From Anoxybacillus tepidamans PS2 (lineage in GTDB: Bacteria; Bacillota; Bacilli; Bacillales; Anoxybacillaceae), in contig NZ_JHVN01000001.1 in NCBI RefSeq assembly GCF_000620165.1, forward strand, positions 372,001-436,000: a stretch of DNA of 64,000 nt, written 5' to 3'. The first letter of the stretch is position 1. The number at the start of each line of letters is the position of its first letter. This document shows, piece by piece, positions 26,310 to 38,198 of the stretch. The translations under genes and the position numbers were made by a program. The notes below the pieces were generated by a model. The model was not told the DNA's origin and did no database searches. It saw only the letters and a list, made by a program, of their open reading frames with translations.

Positions 26310-26843
26310 ATGAAGATTTTTATGACACAATTAAACGGCTATTTAAAAAAACTGGCTGAAGAAGAAGACATAGCTATCGAAGATGGAGCTCGGTTGCTTT
26401 CTCAAGCGATTATGGGTGCTGGACGCATACTTATCCACGGGTTTGATGAGATGGAAGCAGTCGTCCTTGAAGCAATAAAAGGAAAAGAAACATTGCCAAA
26501 AGTAGAGAGATTAATGGAAAATGGACAAGTTCGCACTGACATCGACCACACGGACCGCGTTCTCCTTATTACACGTTTTTCAAATGATGAACGGGCCATT
26601 GCATTGGCCGAGCAATTACAAACACTAGGAGTTGCCACTGTAGGTATTTCGGCCGCTATCAATGGAGAAGAACAGTCCCTTGTTGACGCAGTCGACATAC
26701 ATATCGACAGCAAACTCACAAAACCGCTCATCCCGAAAGACGATGGTACACGGTTCGGCTTTCCAGCTGTTATGACGGCACTGTTTGCTTATTATTGCTT
26801 ATTTTTTACAATTATTGAGATTTTGGATGAGTATAATCAATAA
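26310..26843 (+). CDS. ywjG: YwjG-family protein (DUF2529)
   Basis: 177-aa cytoplasmic protein of unknown function. The fold resembles a SIS-like sugar-phosphate domain ('GAGRILIHGFDEMEA', 'DRVLLITRFSNDE'), but this is inference. Divergent from spo0F and convergent with pyrG, as in B. subtilis. A strong GGAAGGTG site precedes the ATG, and a shared terminator follows. Confidence 0.85.
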   Translation: MKIFMTQLNGYLKKLAEEEDIAIEDGARLLSQAIMGAGRILIHGFDEMEAVVLEAIKGKETLPKVERLMENGQVRTDIDHTDRVLLITRFSNDERAIALAEQLQTLGVATVGISAAINGEEQSLVDAVDIHIDSKLTKPLIPKDDGTRFGFPAVMTALFAYYCLFFTIIEILDEYNQ

Positions 26844-26845
26844 GG

Positions 26846-26881
26846 AAAGGACGGTCTCGGGTCGAAGCGAGACCGTCCTTT
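26846..26881. terminator. Bidirectional terminator between ywjG and pyrG
   Basis: A perfect 14-base stem, AAAGGACGGTCTCG (26846-26859) with CGAGACCGTCCTTT (26868-26881), around an 8-base loop. It can serve both convergent genes. Confidence 0.9.
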
Positions 26882-26888
26882 CTTTCTA

Positions 26889-28526
<1,638 letters not shown>

Positions 28527-28540
28527 TCAAAGCTTTAAAA

Positions 28541-28606
28541 TAAAAAACGCTCCACTTACATCTGTAAGGGAGCGATATGATTTATACATTATTTTTAAAA
28601 GAGCCC
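28541..28606 (-). promoter_or_regulatory. pyrG leader with CTP-sensing attenuator
   Basis: Transcription is predicted to start at 28606 with GGGCTC. The terminator is CGCTCC-A-CTTACA (28548-28560) pairing with TGTAAG-GGAGCG (28563-28574), then a T run. In B. subtilis, low CTP makes polymerase add extra G residues at this start; the G-rich 5' end then pairs with the C/U-rich side of the terminator and prevents termination. All sequence elements needed for that are present here. Confidence 0.82.
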
Positions 28607-28613
28607 AAATAAG

Positions 28614-28642
28614 ATTCTACATAGTTCATCATATAAAGTCAA
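28614..28642 (-). promoter_or_regulatory. sigma-A promoter of pyrG
   Basis: -35 TTGACT (28637-28642), 17-base spacer, -10 TAGAAT (28614-28619); the G-run start site lies 7-8 bases downstream. It abuts the end of rpoE, with no terminator between. Confidence 0.8.
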
Positions 28643-28650
28643 GGGGATTG

Positions 28651-29211
28651 TCACTCTTCCTCTTCCTCTGCTTCATCCATTTCTAAAAGTTCATCGTCTA
28701 ACTCTTCATCCCCTAAATCGAACTCATCGTCATCAATTAGTTCATCGTCAAATGTATCTGCCTCGTCAAGATCGAATTCGTCTTCATCAAGAAGTTCATC
28801 ATCGAGATCGACATCTTCCTCGTCTTCATAATCATCGAGATCATCATAATCCAACTCTTCGTCATCGATGATTTCATCGTAGTCATCGTACTCATCAACC
28901 GCTTTTTTCTTTTTCTTCGGCTTAATCGTTGCGGTGACGTTTTCATCTTCCGTTTGATCATATGGGTACCAAGCACGCAAGCCCCAGCGGTTTTCCCCGA
29001 TACAAATAAAGCGTCCATCAATATTCAAATCTGTATAAAATTGCGCAAGGCGCGTCTGTACTTCTTCTTCTGTTAAATTTGCTAGAGCAGCAATTTCATG
29101 GACAAGCTGTTGAAACGGCAACGCTTCCTTTTTCTCTGTCATAATAAGATAAGCGATTTCAACGAGCGACATTTCTTGTAATTCCTCGCGAGAGTATTGC
29201 TGCAAACTCAA
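28651..29211 (-). CDS. rpoE: RNA polymerase delta subunit
   Basis: Gram-positive RNA polymerase subunit that lowers promoter-complex stability and helps polymerase recycling. N-terminal HARE-HTH domain (about 1-90) followed by a lysine patch and a strongly acidic tail of about 85 residues. The GTG at 29218-29220 overlaps the ribosome-binding site, so the TTG at 29211, 8 bases after GGGAG, is chosen; it matches the B. subtilis N-terminus. 186 aa. Confidence 0.93.
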   Translation of the reverse strand: MSLQQYSREELQEMSLVEIAYLIMTEKKEALPFQQLVHEIAALANLTEEEVQTRLAQFYTDLNIDGRFICIGENRWGLRAWYPYDQTEDENVTATIKPKKKKKAVDEYDDYDEIIDDEELDYDDLDDYEDEEDVDLDDELLDEDEFDLDEADTFDDELIDDDEFDLGDEELDDELLEMDEAEEEEE

Positions 29212-29353
29212 ATCCGGCACTCCCTTTCTATGTAATAAACTTCATCACCCAAAAAAATAAATAATTGCACTTAGAATAACATACCATTCATTATAAACAA
29301 ATTCCTTTTGTTTATGCTAGTTCTGAATCAATAGTTTCTAAAATTTTTTCAGC

Positions 29354-29388
29354 GAAAAAGGGGCTGATCCAACACAAATGGATCAGCC
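29354..29388 (-). terminator. Terminator of the icmF operon
   Basis: GGCTGATCC (29362-29370) pairs perfectly with GGATCAGCC (29380-29388); a U tract follows on the minus strand (A run at 29356-29360). Confidence 0.85.
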
Positions 29389-29401
29389 TGCGATCGTTTG
29401 A

Positions 29402-32400
29402 TTACATGTTGCGGCGATATTGACCGCCCACTTCATATAATGCTTTTGTAATTTGCCCAAGGCTTGCAACTTTGACCGTTTCCATCAATTCTTCAAAAAT
29501 ATTGCCGCCACTTACCGCTACATGTTTTAAACGCTTGAGGGCTTCCTCTATTTTGTCTTTATTGCGTTCCTGGAATGCTCGTAAATTCGCAATTTGCAAT
29601 TCTTTTTCTTCGTACGAAGCGCGCGCCAGTTGAATGTTGTTGAGTTCTTCTTCCGATGGCGGATTCGGATTCAAATACGTATTGACGCCGATGATTGGCA
29701 GTTCTCCGCTATGTTTTTTCATTTCATAGTACATTGATTCATCTTGAATTTTACCGCGTTGATATTGCATTTCCATCGCGCCTAACACGCCGCCGCGATC
29801 GTTCAAGCGTTCAAACTCTTTTAATACCGCCTCTTCGACTAAATCGGTCAACTCTTCAATGATGAACGACCCTTGCAACGGATTTTCGTTTTTCGTTAAT
29901 CCATGCTCTTTTGTAATAATGAGCTGGATCGCCATTGCGCGGCGGACCGACTCCTCGGTCGGTGTTGTGATCGCTTCATCGTACGCGTTCGTATGCAGAG
30001 AGTTGCAGTTGTCATGAAGCGCCATTAAAGCTTGAAGTGTTGTACGAATGTCGTTAAAATCGATTTCTTGTGCGTGCAAAGAACGGCCGGACGTTTGCAC
30101 ATGATATTTTAATTTTTGGCTTCGTTCGTTTGCCCCATATTTTTCGCGCATGACGACCGACCAAATGCGGCGAGCCACACGTCCGATTACCGTATATTCA
30201 GGATCTAAACCGTTGCTAAAGAAGAATGAAAGGTTTGGCGCAAAATCGTCAATATGCATGCCGCGGCTTAAATAATATTCAACATACGTGAAGCCGTTCG
30301 CCAACGTAAACGCGAGCTGTGTAATCGGATTCGCTCCTGCTTCGGCGATATGATAGCCGGAGATAGAAACGGAATAGTAGTTGCGCACTTTGTTTTTAAT
30401 AAAGTATTCTTGAATATCTCCCATCATTTTTAACGCGAATTCTGTTGAGAAGATGCATGTGTTTTGTCCTTGATCTTCTTTTAAAATATCTGCCTGCACC
30501 GTGCCGCGCACTGTTTGCAACGTCCACGCTTTCACTTCTTCATATTCTACTTCTGTTAATGGACGGCCTAATTCTTGTTCTCGTTTTTCCACTTGCTGTT
30601 CAATGGCCGTATTCATAAACATCGCCAAAATAATTGGTGCCGGTCCATTGATCGTCATTGACACAGATGTCGATGGATGACATAGATCAAAGCCTTTATA
30701 TAGCTTTTTCATATCGTCTAGCGTACAAACGCTGACGCCGCTTTCACCCACTTTTCCGAAAATATCCGGACGATATTGCGGGTCTTCCCCATACAACGTG
30801 ACTGAATCAAATGCCGTGCTTAAGCGCTTTGCTGGATCATCTTTACATAAATAATGGAAACGGCGGTTCGTCCGCTCTGGCGTTCCTTCACCAGCAAATT
30901 GCCGCTTCGGATCTTCCCCTTGGCGCTTGAACGGGAATACGCCAGCTGTATATGGGAAGGAACCTGGTACATTCTCCTTATATACCCAGCGTAAAATTTC
31001 CCCATAATCTTTAAATTTCGGAAGTGCCACCTTCGGAATATCCAAGCCAGCTAAGCTTTTTGTTGTTAATTCCGTCACGATTTCTTTATCGCGAATTTTC
31101 GTAACAAACTGCTTTGCAGCATATTTCGCTTTTAACTCCTCCCACGAGGAAAGGATTTGTTTTGATTCTGTCGTTAGCTCGTTTTCATAGTGTTGTTTTA
31201 ACGCTTCAAGCGATGTAAGCACCTCTTCATTTCGTTCGCGCTCTTTAACCGCTTCAATGGCCCCTTCGAGCTGGAATAAACGACGGGCGATGCTCGCTTG
31301 ATGCTCGACCTTTTTATGATAGTTGCGTACCGTATCCGCAATTTCACGCAAATAGTAGCGACGGTCATTTGGGATAATGACGTTTTGTTTTTGAACGTCC
31401 GTTACCTTTTCAAGCGTTGTTGTCCAGTTTGTGCCCGCCTTTTTGTTAATTAAGTCCACTAATGCGACAAATAGCGTGTTCGTGCCCGGATCGTTAAATT
31501 GGCTTGCAATTGTTCCGTATACAGGCATTTCTGATAAATCTTTATCAAACAATTGATGGCTGCGCTGATATTGCTTTTGCACTTGGCGCTTTGCATCTTC
31601 AGAACCTTTGCGCTCAAATTTGTTGATCACGATTAAATCCGCATAATCGATCATGTCAATTTTTTCAAGCTGAGTCGGTGCCCCGAATTCGCTCGTCATT
31701 ACATACATGGAAATATCGCACACTTCGGTAATCGCTGCATCCCCTTGCCCGATGCCGCTCGTCTCAACAATGATTAAATCAAATCCAGCCGCTTTGACGA
31801 CTTGAATCGCATCTTGAATCGCGAGTGACAATTCGGAGCGCGAATTACGGGTCGCTAAACTGCGCATGTATACTCTTGGTGAATTGATCGAATTCATGCG
31901 AATGCGATCCCCTAAAAGGGCTCCACCTGTTTTTTGCTTTGTTGGATCAACTGATAAAATCGCAATCGTTTTGTCCGGAAGCTCGTTTAAAAAGCGGCGT
32001 ACTAATTCATCGGTGAGCGAACTTTTCCCTGCTCCACCAGTTCCGGTAATACCGACGACCGGAACTGGCTTTGTTAATTCTTTTACTTTATCAAGAACAT
32101 TATCAACGGCTACAGCAGCTTCTTTTACCATATCCATGCGATTTTCACACACAGTGATGAGACGTGCAATGGCCTGCACATCCCTATTTGGCAGACGCTC
32201 CAACTCGTCTGTAATCTCTTGAATTGTTGGGAAATCGCATTCTTCCATCATTACATTAATCATGCCTTGCAAACCAAGAACACGCCCATCCTCTGGTGAA
32301 AAAATACGGGCAATTCCATAGTCGTGCAATTCTTTTATTTCCCTAGGAATAATGACGCCGCCCCCACCGCCATAAATGCGGATGTGGGAAGCCCCTCTTT

Positions 32401-32659
32401 CTTTGAGTAAATCGTACATATATTTGAAGAATTCGACGTGACCACCTTGGTAGGAAGAAACAGCAATGCCCTGTACATCCTCTTGAATAGCAGCATTGAC
32501 GATTTCTTCCGCGGACCGGTTATGTCCTAAGTGAATGACTTCTGCGCCGCTTGCTTGTAAAATACGGCGCATAATATTGATTGAGGCATCGTGGCCATCA
32601 AATAAACTAGAGGCTGTCACAAAGCGAACATGATGTTTCGGACGATAAATATGAGCCAT
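29402..32659 (-). CDS. icmF: Fused isobutyryl-CoA mutase IcmF (B12-dependent)
   Basis: Interconverts isobutyryl-CoA and n-butyryl-CoA using adenosylcobalamin; Geobacillus IcmF is a characterised example and also acts on isovaleryl-CoA. 1085 aa in one chain: B12-binding domain (about 10-140, lower-ligand H23 in 'DGHDAS'), MeaI-type GTPase chaperone (P-loop 'GTGGAGKS' 206-213, base motif 'NKFE'), then the CoA-substrate mutase barrel (about 560-1085). The built-in chaperone replaces a separate meaB gene. Last gene after acyl-CoA dehydrogenases and a TetR regulator. Confidence 0.94.
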   Translation of the reverse strand: MAHIYRPKHHVRFVTASSLFDGHDASINIMRRILQASGAEVIHLGHNRSAEEIVNAAIQEDVQGIAVSSYQGGHVEFFKYMYDLLKERGASHIRIYGGGGGVIIPREIKELHDYGIARIFSPEDGRVLGLQGMINVMMEECDFPTIQEITDELERLPNRDVQAIARLITVCENRMDMVKEAAVAVDNVLDKVKELTKPVPVVGITGTGGAGKSSLTDELVRRFLNELPDKTIAILSVDPTKQKTGGALLGDRIRMNSINSPRVYMRSLATRNSRSELSLAIQDAIQVVKAAGFDLIIVETSGIGQGDAAITEVCDISMYVMTSEFGAPTQLEKIDMIDYADLIVINKFERKGSEDAKRQVQKQYQRSHQLFDKDLSEMPVYGTIASQFNDPGTNTLFVALVDLINKKAGTNWTTTLEKVTDVQKQNVIIPNDRRYYLREIADTVRNYHKKVEHQASIARRLFQLEGAIEAVKERERNEEVLTSLEALKQHYENELTTESKQILSSWEELKAKYAAKQFVTKIRDKEIVTELTTKSLAGLDIPKVALPKFKDYGEILRWVYKENVPGSFPYTAGVFPFKRQGEDPKRQFAGEGTPERTNRRFHYLCKDDPAKRLSTAFDSVTLYGEDPQYRPDIFGKVGESGVSVCTLDDMKKLYKGFDLCHPSTSVSMTINGPAPIILAMFMNTAIEQQVEKREQELGRPLTEVEYEEVKAWTLQTVRGTVQADILKEDQGQNTCIFSTEFALKMMGDIQEYFIKNKVRNYYSVSISGYHIAEAGANPITQLAFTLANGFTYVEYYLSRGMHIDDFAPNLSFFFSNGLDPEYTVIGRVARRIWSVVMREKYGANERSQKLKYHVQTSGRSLHAQEIDFNDIRTTLQALMALHDNCNSLHTNAYDEAITTPTEESVRRAMAIQLIITKEHGLTKNENPLQGSFIIEELTDLVEEAVLKEFERLNDRGGVLGAMEMQYQRGKIQDESMYYEMKKHSGELPIIGVNTYLNPNPPSEEELNNIQLARASYEEKELQIANLRAFQERNKDKIEEALKRLKHVAVSGGNIFEELMETVKVASLGQITKALYEVGGQYRRNM

Positions 32660-32687
32660 CCTCTTTCCCCCTTTGTTGTCTATGACA

Positions 32688-33323
32688 TTATGACCGTTTC
32701 TCCAAAATACCCCTTAACAATAAATCTGTTTGCAACTCAATATACTCATCAAGCGTGTACATTTTGTGCAATGCCCAACGGCGAAACGCCCACATTTGCC
32801 CAAGCACAAAAATGTTATGGGCAAACAACTTGATTTCTTGTTCTGTTAATTGAAAAACCCCATTTTGCACACACGTCTGCAAAATTTTTTCAAACATCGC
32901 GACCATTTGAAGTTCCTTATTGAGAACATATGGCAATGAATCTTTCGTCAATGATTTGACTTCTTGATACATGACGAGCACTTCGTCTTGCAAGTCGTCA
33001 ATAACCTTGAAATAACGGGCAATGGCCAGTTTAAAACTTTCGATGGTTCCATGATGGGTGCCAATATCTTTTTCCATCCGTTCGTGCACCTCATCATAAA
33101 TGCGGTCACACACTAAATACAACACATCTTCTTTTTGGCGGATATACTCATATAAAGTCCCGATGCTAAAACCGGACGCTTTCGCGATTTCCCTTGTTGT
33201 CGTGCGATGAAATCCTTTTTGTTTGAAAAGAGCAATCGCTCCTTTAATCATTTCGTTACGCCGCTTCTTTACTAGGCGCTCATCTTTAACAGATGCAGGC
33301 ACTTCGCGTTTCTTCATATTCAT
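32688..33323 (-). CDS. TetR/AcrR-family transcriptional regulator
   Basis: About 211 aa. An N-terminal helix-turn-helix ('[20 protein letters not shown]', residues about 40-62) is followed by an all-helical ligand domain, probably for an acyl-CoA by analogy with FadR of B. subtilis. Embedded between an acyl-CoA dehydrogenase (15 bases upstream) and icmF (28 bases downstream), so it probably regulates this operon. The ATG at 33323 follows a weak GGGGCG site. Confidence 0.88.
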   Translation of the reverse strand: MNMKKREVPASVKDERLVKKRRNEMIKGAIALFKQKGFHRTTTREIAKASGFSIGTLYEYIRQKEDVLYLVCDRIYDEVHERMEKDIGTHHGTIESFKLAIARYFKVIDDLQDEVLVMYQEVKSLTKDSLPYVLNKELQMVAMFEKILQTCVQNGVFQLTEQEIKLFAHNIFVLGQMWAFRRWALHKMYTLDEYIELQTDLLLRGILEKRS

Positions 33324-33338
33324 CGCTGTTCGCCCCAA

Positions 33339-34481
33339 TTATTCTTTTGTCAGCATTCGAGAAATAACAAGTCTTTGAATTTCTTGCGTTCCTTCGTAAA
33401 TTTGTGTAATCTTCGCGTCGCGCATGAACCGTTCCACTGGATAGTCTTTCGTGTATCCGTATCCACCAAAAATTTGCACCGCATCAACCGTTACTTTCAT
33501 CGCTGTGTCACCAGCAAATAGCTTGGCCATCGCTGATGCTTTTCCATATGGAAGCCCTTCAGATTCTAACCATGCTGCTTGATATGTCAATAAACGCGCC
33601 GCTTCAATCGCTGTCGCCATGTCTGCTAACTTAAAGCCAACCCCTTGCTGCTCAATGATCGGCTTGCCGAACTGCACACGTCCTTTTGCATATTCCACGG
33701 CAGCATCCAATGCGCCTTGAGCAATACCGACTGCCTGTGCGGCAATACCGTTCCGGCCGCCGTCCAATGTCATCATGGCGATTTTAAATCCTTCCCCTTC
33801 CTGTCCAAGAAGGTTCTCTTTTGGAATACGGCAATCTTCAAAAATTAACTCCGTCGTCGGCGACGAACGAATGCCAAGCTTCTTCTCTTTTTTACCGATC
33901 GAAAACCCTGGCGTTCCTTTTTCTACGATAAATGCGCTAATGCCTCTATGTTTCTTTTCCGGATCTGTGACAGCGAATACGACATAAATTTCTGCTTCGC
34001 CACCGTTCGTAATCCAGACTTTGGAGCCGTTTAAGACATAATGGTCTCCGTCTAATACTGCTCTCGTTTTCATCGAAGATACGTCAGACCCTGCTCCCGG
34101 CTCAGAAAGGCCGTAAGCGCCCAATTTTTCTCCCGTCGCTAGCGCACGCAAATATTTTTGTTTTTGTTCCTCGTTGCCAAATTTATAAATCGGCCAGCTC
34201 GCGAGGGAAATATGCGCTGACAATGTGACGCCGGTAGAAGCACACACTTTTGAAAGTTCTTCCACCGCAATGACATAGGCTAAATAATCGCTGCCAATAC
34301 CGCCGTACTCTTCCGGCCAAGGAATACCTGTTAAGCCAAGCTCGGCCATTTTGTTAAAAATCTCGCGATCAAATCGTTCTTCTTCATCGCGTTCTGCTGC
34401 GGTCGGCGCGACTTCATTTTTCGCAAAGTCGCGTACCATTTTTCGTATCATTTCATGCTCTTCCGTTAATTGAAAGTTCAT
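33339..34481 (-). CDS. Acyl-CoA dehydrogenase (second copy)
   Basis: FAD enzyme that introduces the alpha,beta double bond in acyl-CoA. 380 aa. The catalytic base is E363 in 'YEGTQEIQ', with FAD-binding signatures 'LSEPGAGSD' and 'WITNGGEA'. The substrate is not clear; short or branched chains are likely from context. It is about 50% similar by eye to its neighbour at 34669-35802 and follows it after a 187-base gap. Confidence 0.93.
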   Translation of the reverse strand: MNFQLTEEHEMIRKMVRDFAKNEVAPTAAERDEEERFDREIFNKMAELGLTGIPWPEEYGGIGSDYLAYVIAVEELSKVCASTGVTLSAHISLASWPIYKFGNEEQKQKYLRALATGEKLGAYGLSEPGAGSDVSSMKTRAVLDGDHYVLNGSKVWITNGGEAEIYVVFAVTDPEKKHRGISAFIVEKGTPGFSIGKKEKKLGIRSSPTTELIFEDCRIPKENLLGQEGEGFKIAMMTLDGGRNGIAAQAVGIAQGALDAAVEYAKGRVQFGKPIIEQQGVGFKLADMATAIEAARLLTYQAAWLESEGLPYGKASAMAKLFAGDTAMKVTVDAVQIFGGYGYTKDYPVERFMRDAKITQIYEGTQEIQRLVISRMLTKE

Positions 34482-34668
34482 CGTCCGCTCCCCCGATCTC
34501 TATATAATTTGATCAAAGTGTATTAACTAACTAATAGCAACTACTACTTGCACTTGCTGGACAGTAGTCACCAAACCATTTGATTGCAACCGAGATACTA
34601 CCTAAATGTAGAAAACCTTTAGTCTAGAATTACTATTCTGAATTCTTCAACGGCACTTGTTGTGTCCT

Positions 34669-35802
34669 TTATAATTGTTTGCTGATGACTAGGCGCTGAA
34701 TTTCGCTTGTTCCTTCGTAAATTTCGCAAATTTTTGCGTCGCGGAACAGGCGCTCCACTGGATAATCTTCCGTGTAGCCATTGCCGCCAAAAATTTGTAC
34801 AGCTTCGATTGCATTCTCCACTGCTGCCCGCGAAGCGAACAATTTGGCCATCGACGCTTCTTTGCCGCAAGGAAGACCGTTTGCGCGCAAGAACGCCGCA
34901 CGGTACACTAATAGCTTCGCTGCCTCCACTGCTGTAGCCATATCGGCGAGCTTGAACGCCACCCCTTGTTGTTCAGCGATTGGCTTGCCAAATTGAATGC
35001 GTTCTTTCGCATAAGCTGTCGCATGTTCAAGCGCCGCTTCTGCGATGCCAAGCGATTGTGCGGCAATACCGATGCGCCCAACATCGAGATTTGCCATCGC
35101 AATTTTAAATCCTTGACCTTCTTCGCCTAACAAATTTTCTGCCGGCACTTTGGCATCTTCAAATGAAATTTGTACCGTTCTTGATCCGTGCAAACCCATT
35201 TTCTTTTCATCTTTGCCGATGATAAAACCTGGCGTATCTTTTTCAACGATAAATGCCGAAATGCCTCGGCTTCCTTCTTCTTCTGGATTCGTGCGAGCAA
35301 ACACGATATACGTATCCGCTTCTCCTCCGTTTGTGATAAACACTTTCGAGCCGTTTAAAATATAGTAATCTCCTTGGCGAACCGCTTTTGTTTTTAAGCT
35401 TTTCGCATCTGAACCAGCGCTCGGTTCCGTTAAGCAAAACGCTCCTAAATATTCACCGCTCGCCAGTTTCGGCACGTATTTTTTCTTTTGCTCTTCCGTT
35501 CCGAAATAAAGAATCGGGTTCGTGCCGACGGATGTGTGCACCGATAAAATAACACCTATCGTCGCGCTCACTTTCGAAAGCTCATGAATCGCGATAATGT
35601 ACGATGTAAAATCCATCCCAGCGCCGCCGTATTCTTCTGGAATCGTAATTCCCATCAAGCCGAGCTCCGCCATTTTTTTAAGAATTGGGCGCGGAAACTC
35701 GCCTTGCTCCATGTGCTCCACGAACGGAGCGATTTCGGTTTCAGCAAACTCTTTCACCATCTTGCGCATCATTTCTTGTTCTTCAGTAAAACGCAAATTC
35801 AT
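34669..35802 (-). CDS. Acyl-CoA dehydrogenase (first copy, MmgC-like)
   Basis: 377 aa, same fold as the downstream copy. Catalytic base E363 in 'YEGTSEIQ', FAD-site motifs 'LTEPSAGSD' and 'FITNGGEA'. It resembles B. subtilis MmgC/AcdA (short-chain range). The ATG at 35802 follows GGTG by 6 bases, 23 bases after the dehydrogenase gene upstream. Two adjacent paralogues suggest different chain or branch preferences. Confidence 0.93.
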   Translation of the reverse strand: MNLRFTEEQEMMRKMVKEFAETEIAPFVEHMEQGEFPRPILKKMAELGLMGITIPEEYGGAGMDFTSYIIAIHELSKVSATIGVILSVHTSVGTNPILYFGTEEQKKKYVPKLASGEYLGAFCLTEPSAGSDAKSLKTKAVRQGDYYILNGSKVFITNGGEADTYIVFARTNPEEEGSRGISAFIVEKDTPGFIIGKDEKKMGLHGSRTVQISFEDAKVPAENLLGEEGQGFKIAMANLDVGRIGIAAQSLGIAEAALEHATAYAKERIQFGKPIAEQQGVAFKLADMATAVEAAKLLVYRAAFLRANGLPCGKEASMAKLFASRAAVENAIEAVQIFGGNGYTEDYPVERLFRDAKICEIYEGTSEIQRLVISKQL

Positions 35803-35825
35803 GTCTGTCACCTTCTTTGCTGTTT

Positions 35826-36677
35826 TTATTCGTATGTGTAAAATCCTTTTCCAGTTTTACGTCCAAGCCAGCCAGCTTTCACATACTTGCGTAGCAGCGG
35901 GCATGGGCGATATTTGTCGTCGCCGAATCCTTCGTGAAGTGTTTCCATAATATAAAGGCACGTATCTAATCCGATAAAATCGGCCAACGTCAATGGCCCC
36001 ATTGGATGGTTCATGCCGAGCTTCATCACTTCATCGATCGCTTCTTTTGTGGCAACGCCTTCATAAAGCGCGTAAATCGCTTCGTTAATCATCGGCATTA
36101 AAATACGGTTCGAAATAAATCCTGGGAAATCGTTCACTTCTACTGGCACTTTGTTAAGTTTATGAGTCATATCTTCAATCGTTTGATATACTTCTTCAGC
36201 TGTTGCCAAGCCGCGGATAATTTCCACAAGCTTCATCACAGGAACTGGGTTCATAAAATGCATGCCAATGACTTTTTCTGGTCGTTTCGTTGCTGCGGCA
36301 ATTTCTGTGATTGGAAGTGAGGATGTGTTTGTTGCTAAAATGGCATGCGGAGGAGCAATTTCATCGAGTTGTGCAAATAGTTTCGTTTTAACCTCCATGT
36401 TTTCAACGACCGCTTCAATCACTAAATCTACGTTGCTTGCGTTCTGTAAATCAAGCGAAGGAGTAATTCGATTTAAAATGCCCGCTTTTTCTTCTTCTGT
36501 CAATTTTCCTTTCTCAACTTGCCGTGCCAAATTTTTAGAAATCGTCGCAAGTCCGCGGTCCACATATTCTTGCTTTAAATCATGCAAAAACACTTCATAT
36601 CCTGCCATCGCACATACTTGCGCAATACCTGATCCCATTTGGCCAGCGCCAACTACCATTACTTGTTTAACGTCCAT
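35826..36677 (-). CDS. 3-hydroxybutyryl-CoA dehydrogenase
   Basis: Oxidises 3-hydroxybutyryl-CoA with NAD(P), or runs in reverse from acetoacetyl-CoA. 283 aa: Rossmann domain ('[11 protein letters not shown]' near residue 9), catalytic histidine in '[11 protein letters not shown]', and a C-terminal helical domain ending 'GRKTGKGFY'. Equivalent to MmgB of B. subtilis. Lies between the thiolase and the acyl-CoA dehydrogenases. Confidence 0.93.
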   Translation of the reverse strand: MDVKQVMVVGAGQMGSGIAQVCAMAGYEVFLHDLKQEYVDRGLATISKNLARQVEKGKLTEEEKAGILNRITPSLDLQNASNVDLVIEAVVENMEVKTKLFAQLDEIAPPHAILATNTSSLPITEIAAATKRPEKVIGMHFMNPVPVMKLVEIIRGLATAEEVYQTIEDMTHKLNKVPVEVNDFPGFISNRILMPMINEAIYALYEGVATKEAIDEVMKLGMNHPMGPLTLADFIGLDTCLYIMETLHEGFGDDKYRPCPLLRKYVKAGWLGRKTGKGFYTYE

Positions 36678-36732
36678 ATTTCAATCCCCCATCTATTAAT
36701 CTTTGAAACTATTTTTTCTCTCCATCATACTT

Positions 36733-36769
36733 GAACGAGAACGCCGCCACGGCCAGGCGTTCTTCGTTC
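36733..36769. repeat. Intercistronic hairpin between thiolase and hydroxybutyryl-CoA dehydrogenase
   Basis: GAACGAGAACGCC (36733-36745) and GGCGTTCTTCGTTC (36756-36769) form a 13-base-pair stem with one bulged base and a 10-base loop. No U run follows, so it is not a standard terminator; mRNA processing or protection of the 3' end is possible. Confidence 0.6.
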
Positions 36770-36823
36770 ATTTAAGTAACAGCATCTAGAATTCAATGCT
36801 TTGTATAATGTTTTAATGGCTTC

Positions 36824-38005
36824 TTAGTCCACTTGCACCATAATCGCGTCGCCCTGGCCGCCGCCGCTACAAATCGCCGCAATACCAATACCGCCGCCAC
36901 GGCGCTTGAGTTCGTGAATCAACGTAATAATGATGCGCGCTCCGCTTGCCCCGATCGGATGGCCCAATGCCACCGCTCCACCGTTTACGTTGACTTTTTC
37001 TGGATCCAATCCAGCGATTTTCATACTAGCTAACGCGACAGCGGAAAACGCTTCGTTAATTTCAAACAAATCAATATCCGCCGCCGTTTTGCCCGTTTTT
37101 CTTAACAGCTCGTTAATAACAAGCCCTGGAGTTTTCGGAAAATCTTTTGCCTCTACAGCGATCGATGTATGCGCCACAATGGTAGCTAACGGCGTTCTTC
37201 CTTCTCTGAGCGCCCGCTCCTCGCTCATCAATACGAGCGCCGCAGCCCCGTCGTTAACCCCCGGAGCGTTGCCGGCTGTAATCGTACCGGCTGGATCAAA
37301 CACTGGAGCAAGCTTTGCTAATTTATCGAGCGATGTATCTTTGCGCGGTGCTTCATCATGTTCAATGACAAGCGGTTCGCCTTTGCGTTGCGGTATTTCC
37401 ACTGGCACAATTTCCTCGGCTAACAGCCCTGCCTCAATGGCTGCAATGGCTTTTTGATGGCTGCGATACGCCCAAGCATCTTGCTCTTCGCGCGAAATTT
37501 CTAACTCTTTCGCTGTTTCGCCTCCATATATGCCCATGTGAACACCCGTAAAACTGCACGTAAGACCGTCGTAAACCATTAAATCCTTTACTGTCGAGTC
37601 CCCCATGCGAAGTCCCCAACGCGCTTTCGGCAACATATATGGCGCGTTGCTCATCGACTCCATGCCTCCAGCTACAATCACTTCACCGTCACCGGCACGA
37701 ATAATTTGATCTGCTAATGTGACACTACGCATGCCGGAAGCACATACTTTATTAATGGTTTCCGTCCGCACTTCCCAAGGAATGCCGGCATAGCGAGCCG
37801 CTTGACGTGAAGGGAGCTGTCCTTGACCTCCTTGAAGTACGGTTCCTAAAATGACTTCATCCACCTGATCGCCACTAATTCCCGCGCGCTGAAGCGCTTC
37901 TTTAATGGCAACCCCTCCTAATTGAGCAGCCGTCAATGAGCTAAGGCCGCCGCCAAACTTTCCGAACGGAGTGCGCACCCCGCTTAAAATAACCGTCTTG
38001 CCCAT
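36824..38005 (-). CDS. Acetyl-CoA C-acetyltransferase (thiolase)
   Basis: Forms or cleaves acetoacetyl-CoA. 393 aa. Acyl-accepting C88 in 'VCASGMRS', histidine in '[11 protein letters not shown]' and the second cysteine in 'ICSGGGQG'. A GGGGGAGAGG site precedes the ATG. First gene of the thiolase-dehydrogenase-ACAD-icmF set; resembles MmgA/AtoB. An operator-like element lies upstream at 38083-38100. Confidence 0.94.
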   Translation of the reverse strand: MGKTVILSGVRTPFGKFGGGLSSLTAAQLGGVAIKEALQRAGISGDQVDEVILGTVLQGGQGQLPSRQAARYAGIPWEVRTETINKVCASGMRSVTLADQIIRAGDGEVIVAGGMESMSNAPYMLPKARWGLRMGDSTVKDLMVYDGLTCSFTGVHMGIYGGETAKELEISREEQDAWAYRSHQKAIAAIEAGLLAEEIVPVEIPQRKGEPLVIEHDEAPRKDTSLDKLAKLAPVFDPAGTITAGNAPGVNDGAAALVLMSEERALREGRTPLATIVAHTSIAVEAKDFPKTPGLVINELLRKTGKTAADIDLFEINEAFSAVALASMKIAGLDPEKVNVNGGAVALGHPIGASGARIIITLIHELKRRGGGIGIAAICSGGGQGDAIMVQVD

Positions 38006-38082
38006 CTTCCTCTCCCCCTTGAAATATGCTAATGTTTAAGTTTTTACAGCCTGTATATACATAGAAAACGGTTACAAAATAC

Positions 38083-38100
38083 AGACTGAACGCTCGCTCG
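38083..38100. promoter_or_regulatory. Operator-like sequence upstream of the thiolase gene
   Basis: Read on the minus strand, CGAGCGAGCGTTCAGTCT matches the FadR-like site upstream of fadF at 13 of 18 positions and is a degenerate palindrome around the centre. It lies about 80 bases upstream of the thiolase start. A site for the local TetR protein is plausible but unproven. Confidence 0.4.
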
Positions 38101-38118
38101 ATACAATCGATTAGGAGA

Positions 38119-38142
38119 AAGGTGCACAAATTCGTACACCTT
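38119..38142 (-). terminator. Hairpin after fadF
   Basis: AAGGTGCAC (38119-38127) pairs with GTACACCTT (38134-38142) with one mismatch. The U run after it is short, so termination may be partial and fadF could read through into the thiolase operon. Confidence 0.45.
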
Positions 38143-38198
38143 CACCTTATATTATACTAATTATTTTTAAAAATACGAATTATTTATTCAATTTTTTT

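Noticed and set aside
28737-29021. 94-codon frame overlapping rpoE in another frame
   Set aside because: It is the out-of-frame reading of the acidic rpoE tail (Asp/Glu codons read as Met/Ser/Lys), not an independent gene.
36930-37457. 175-codon plus-strand frame opposite the thiolase gene
   Set aside because: Low-complexity Ala/Ser-rich translation typical of an antisense shadow of a GC-rich coding region.
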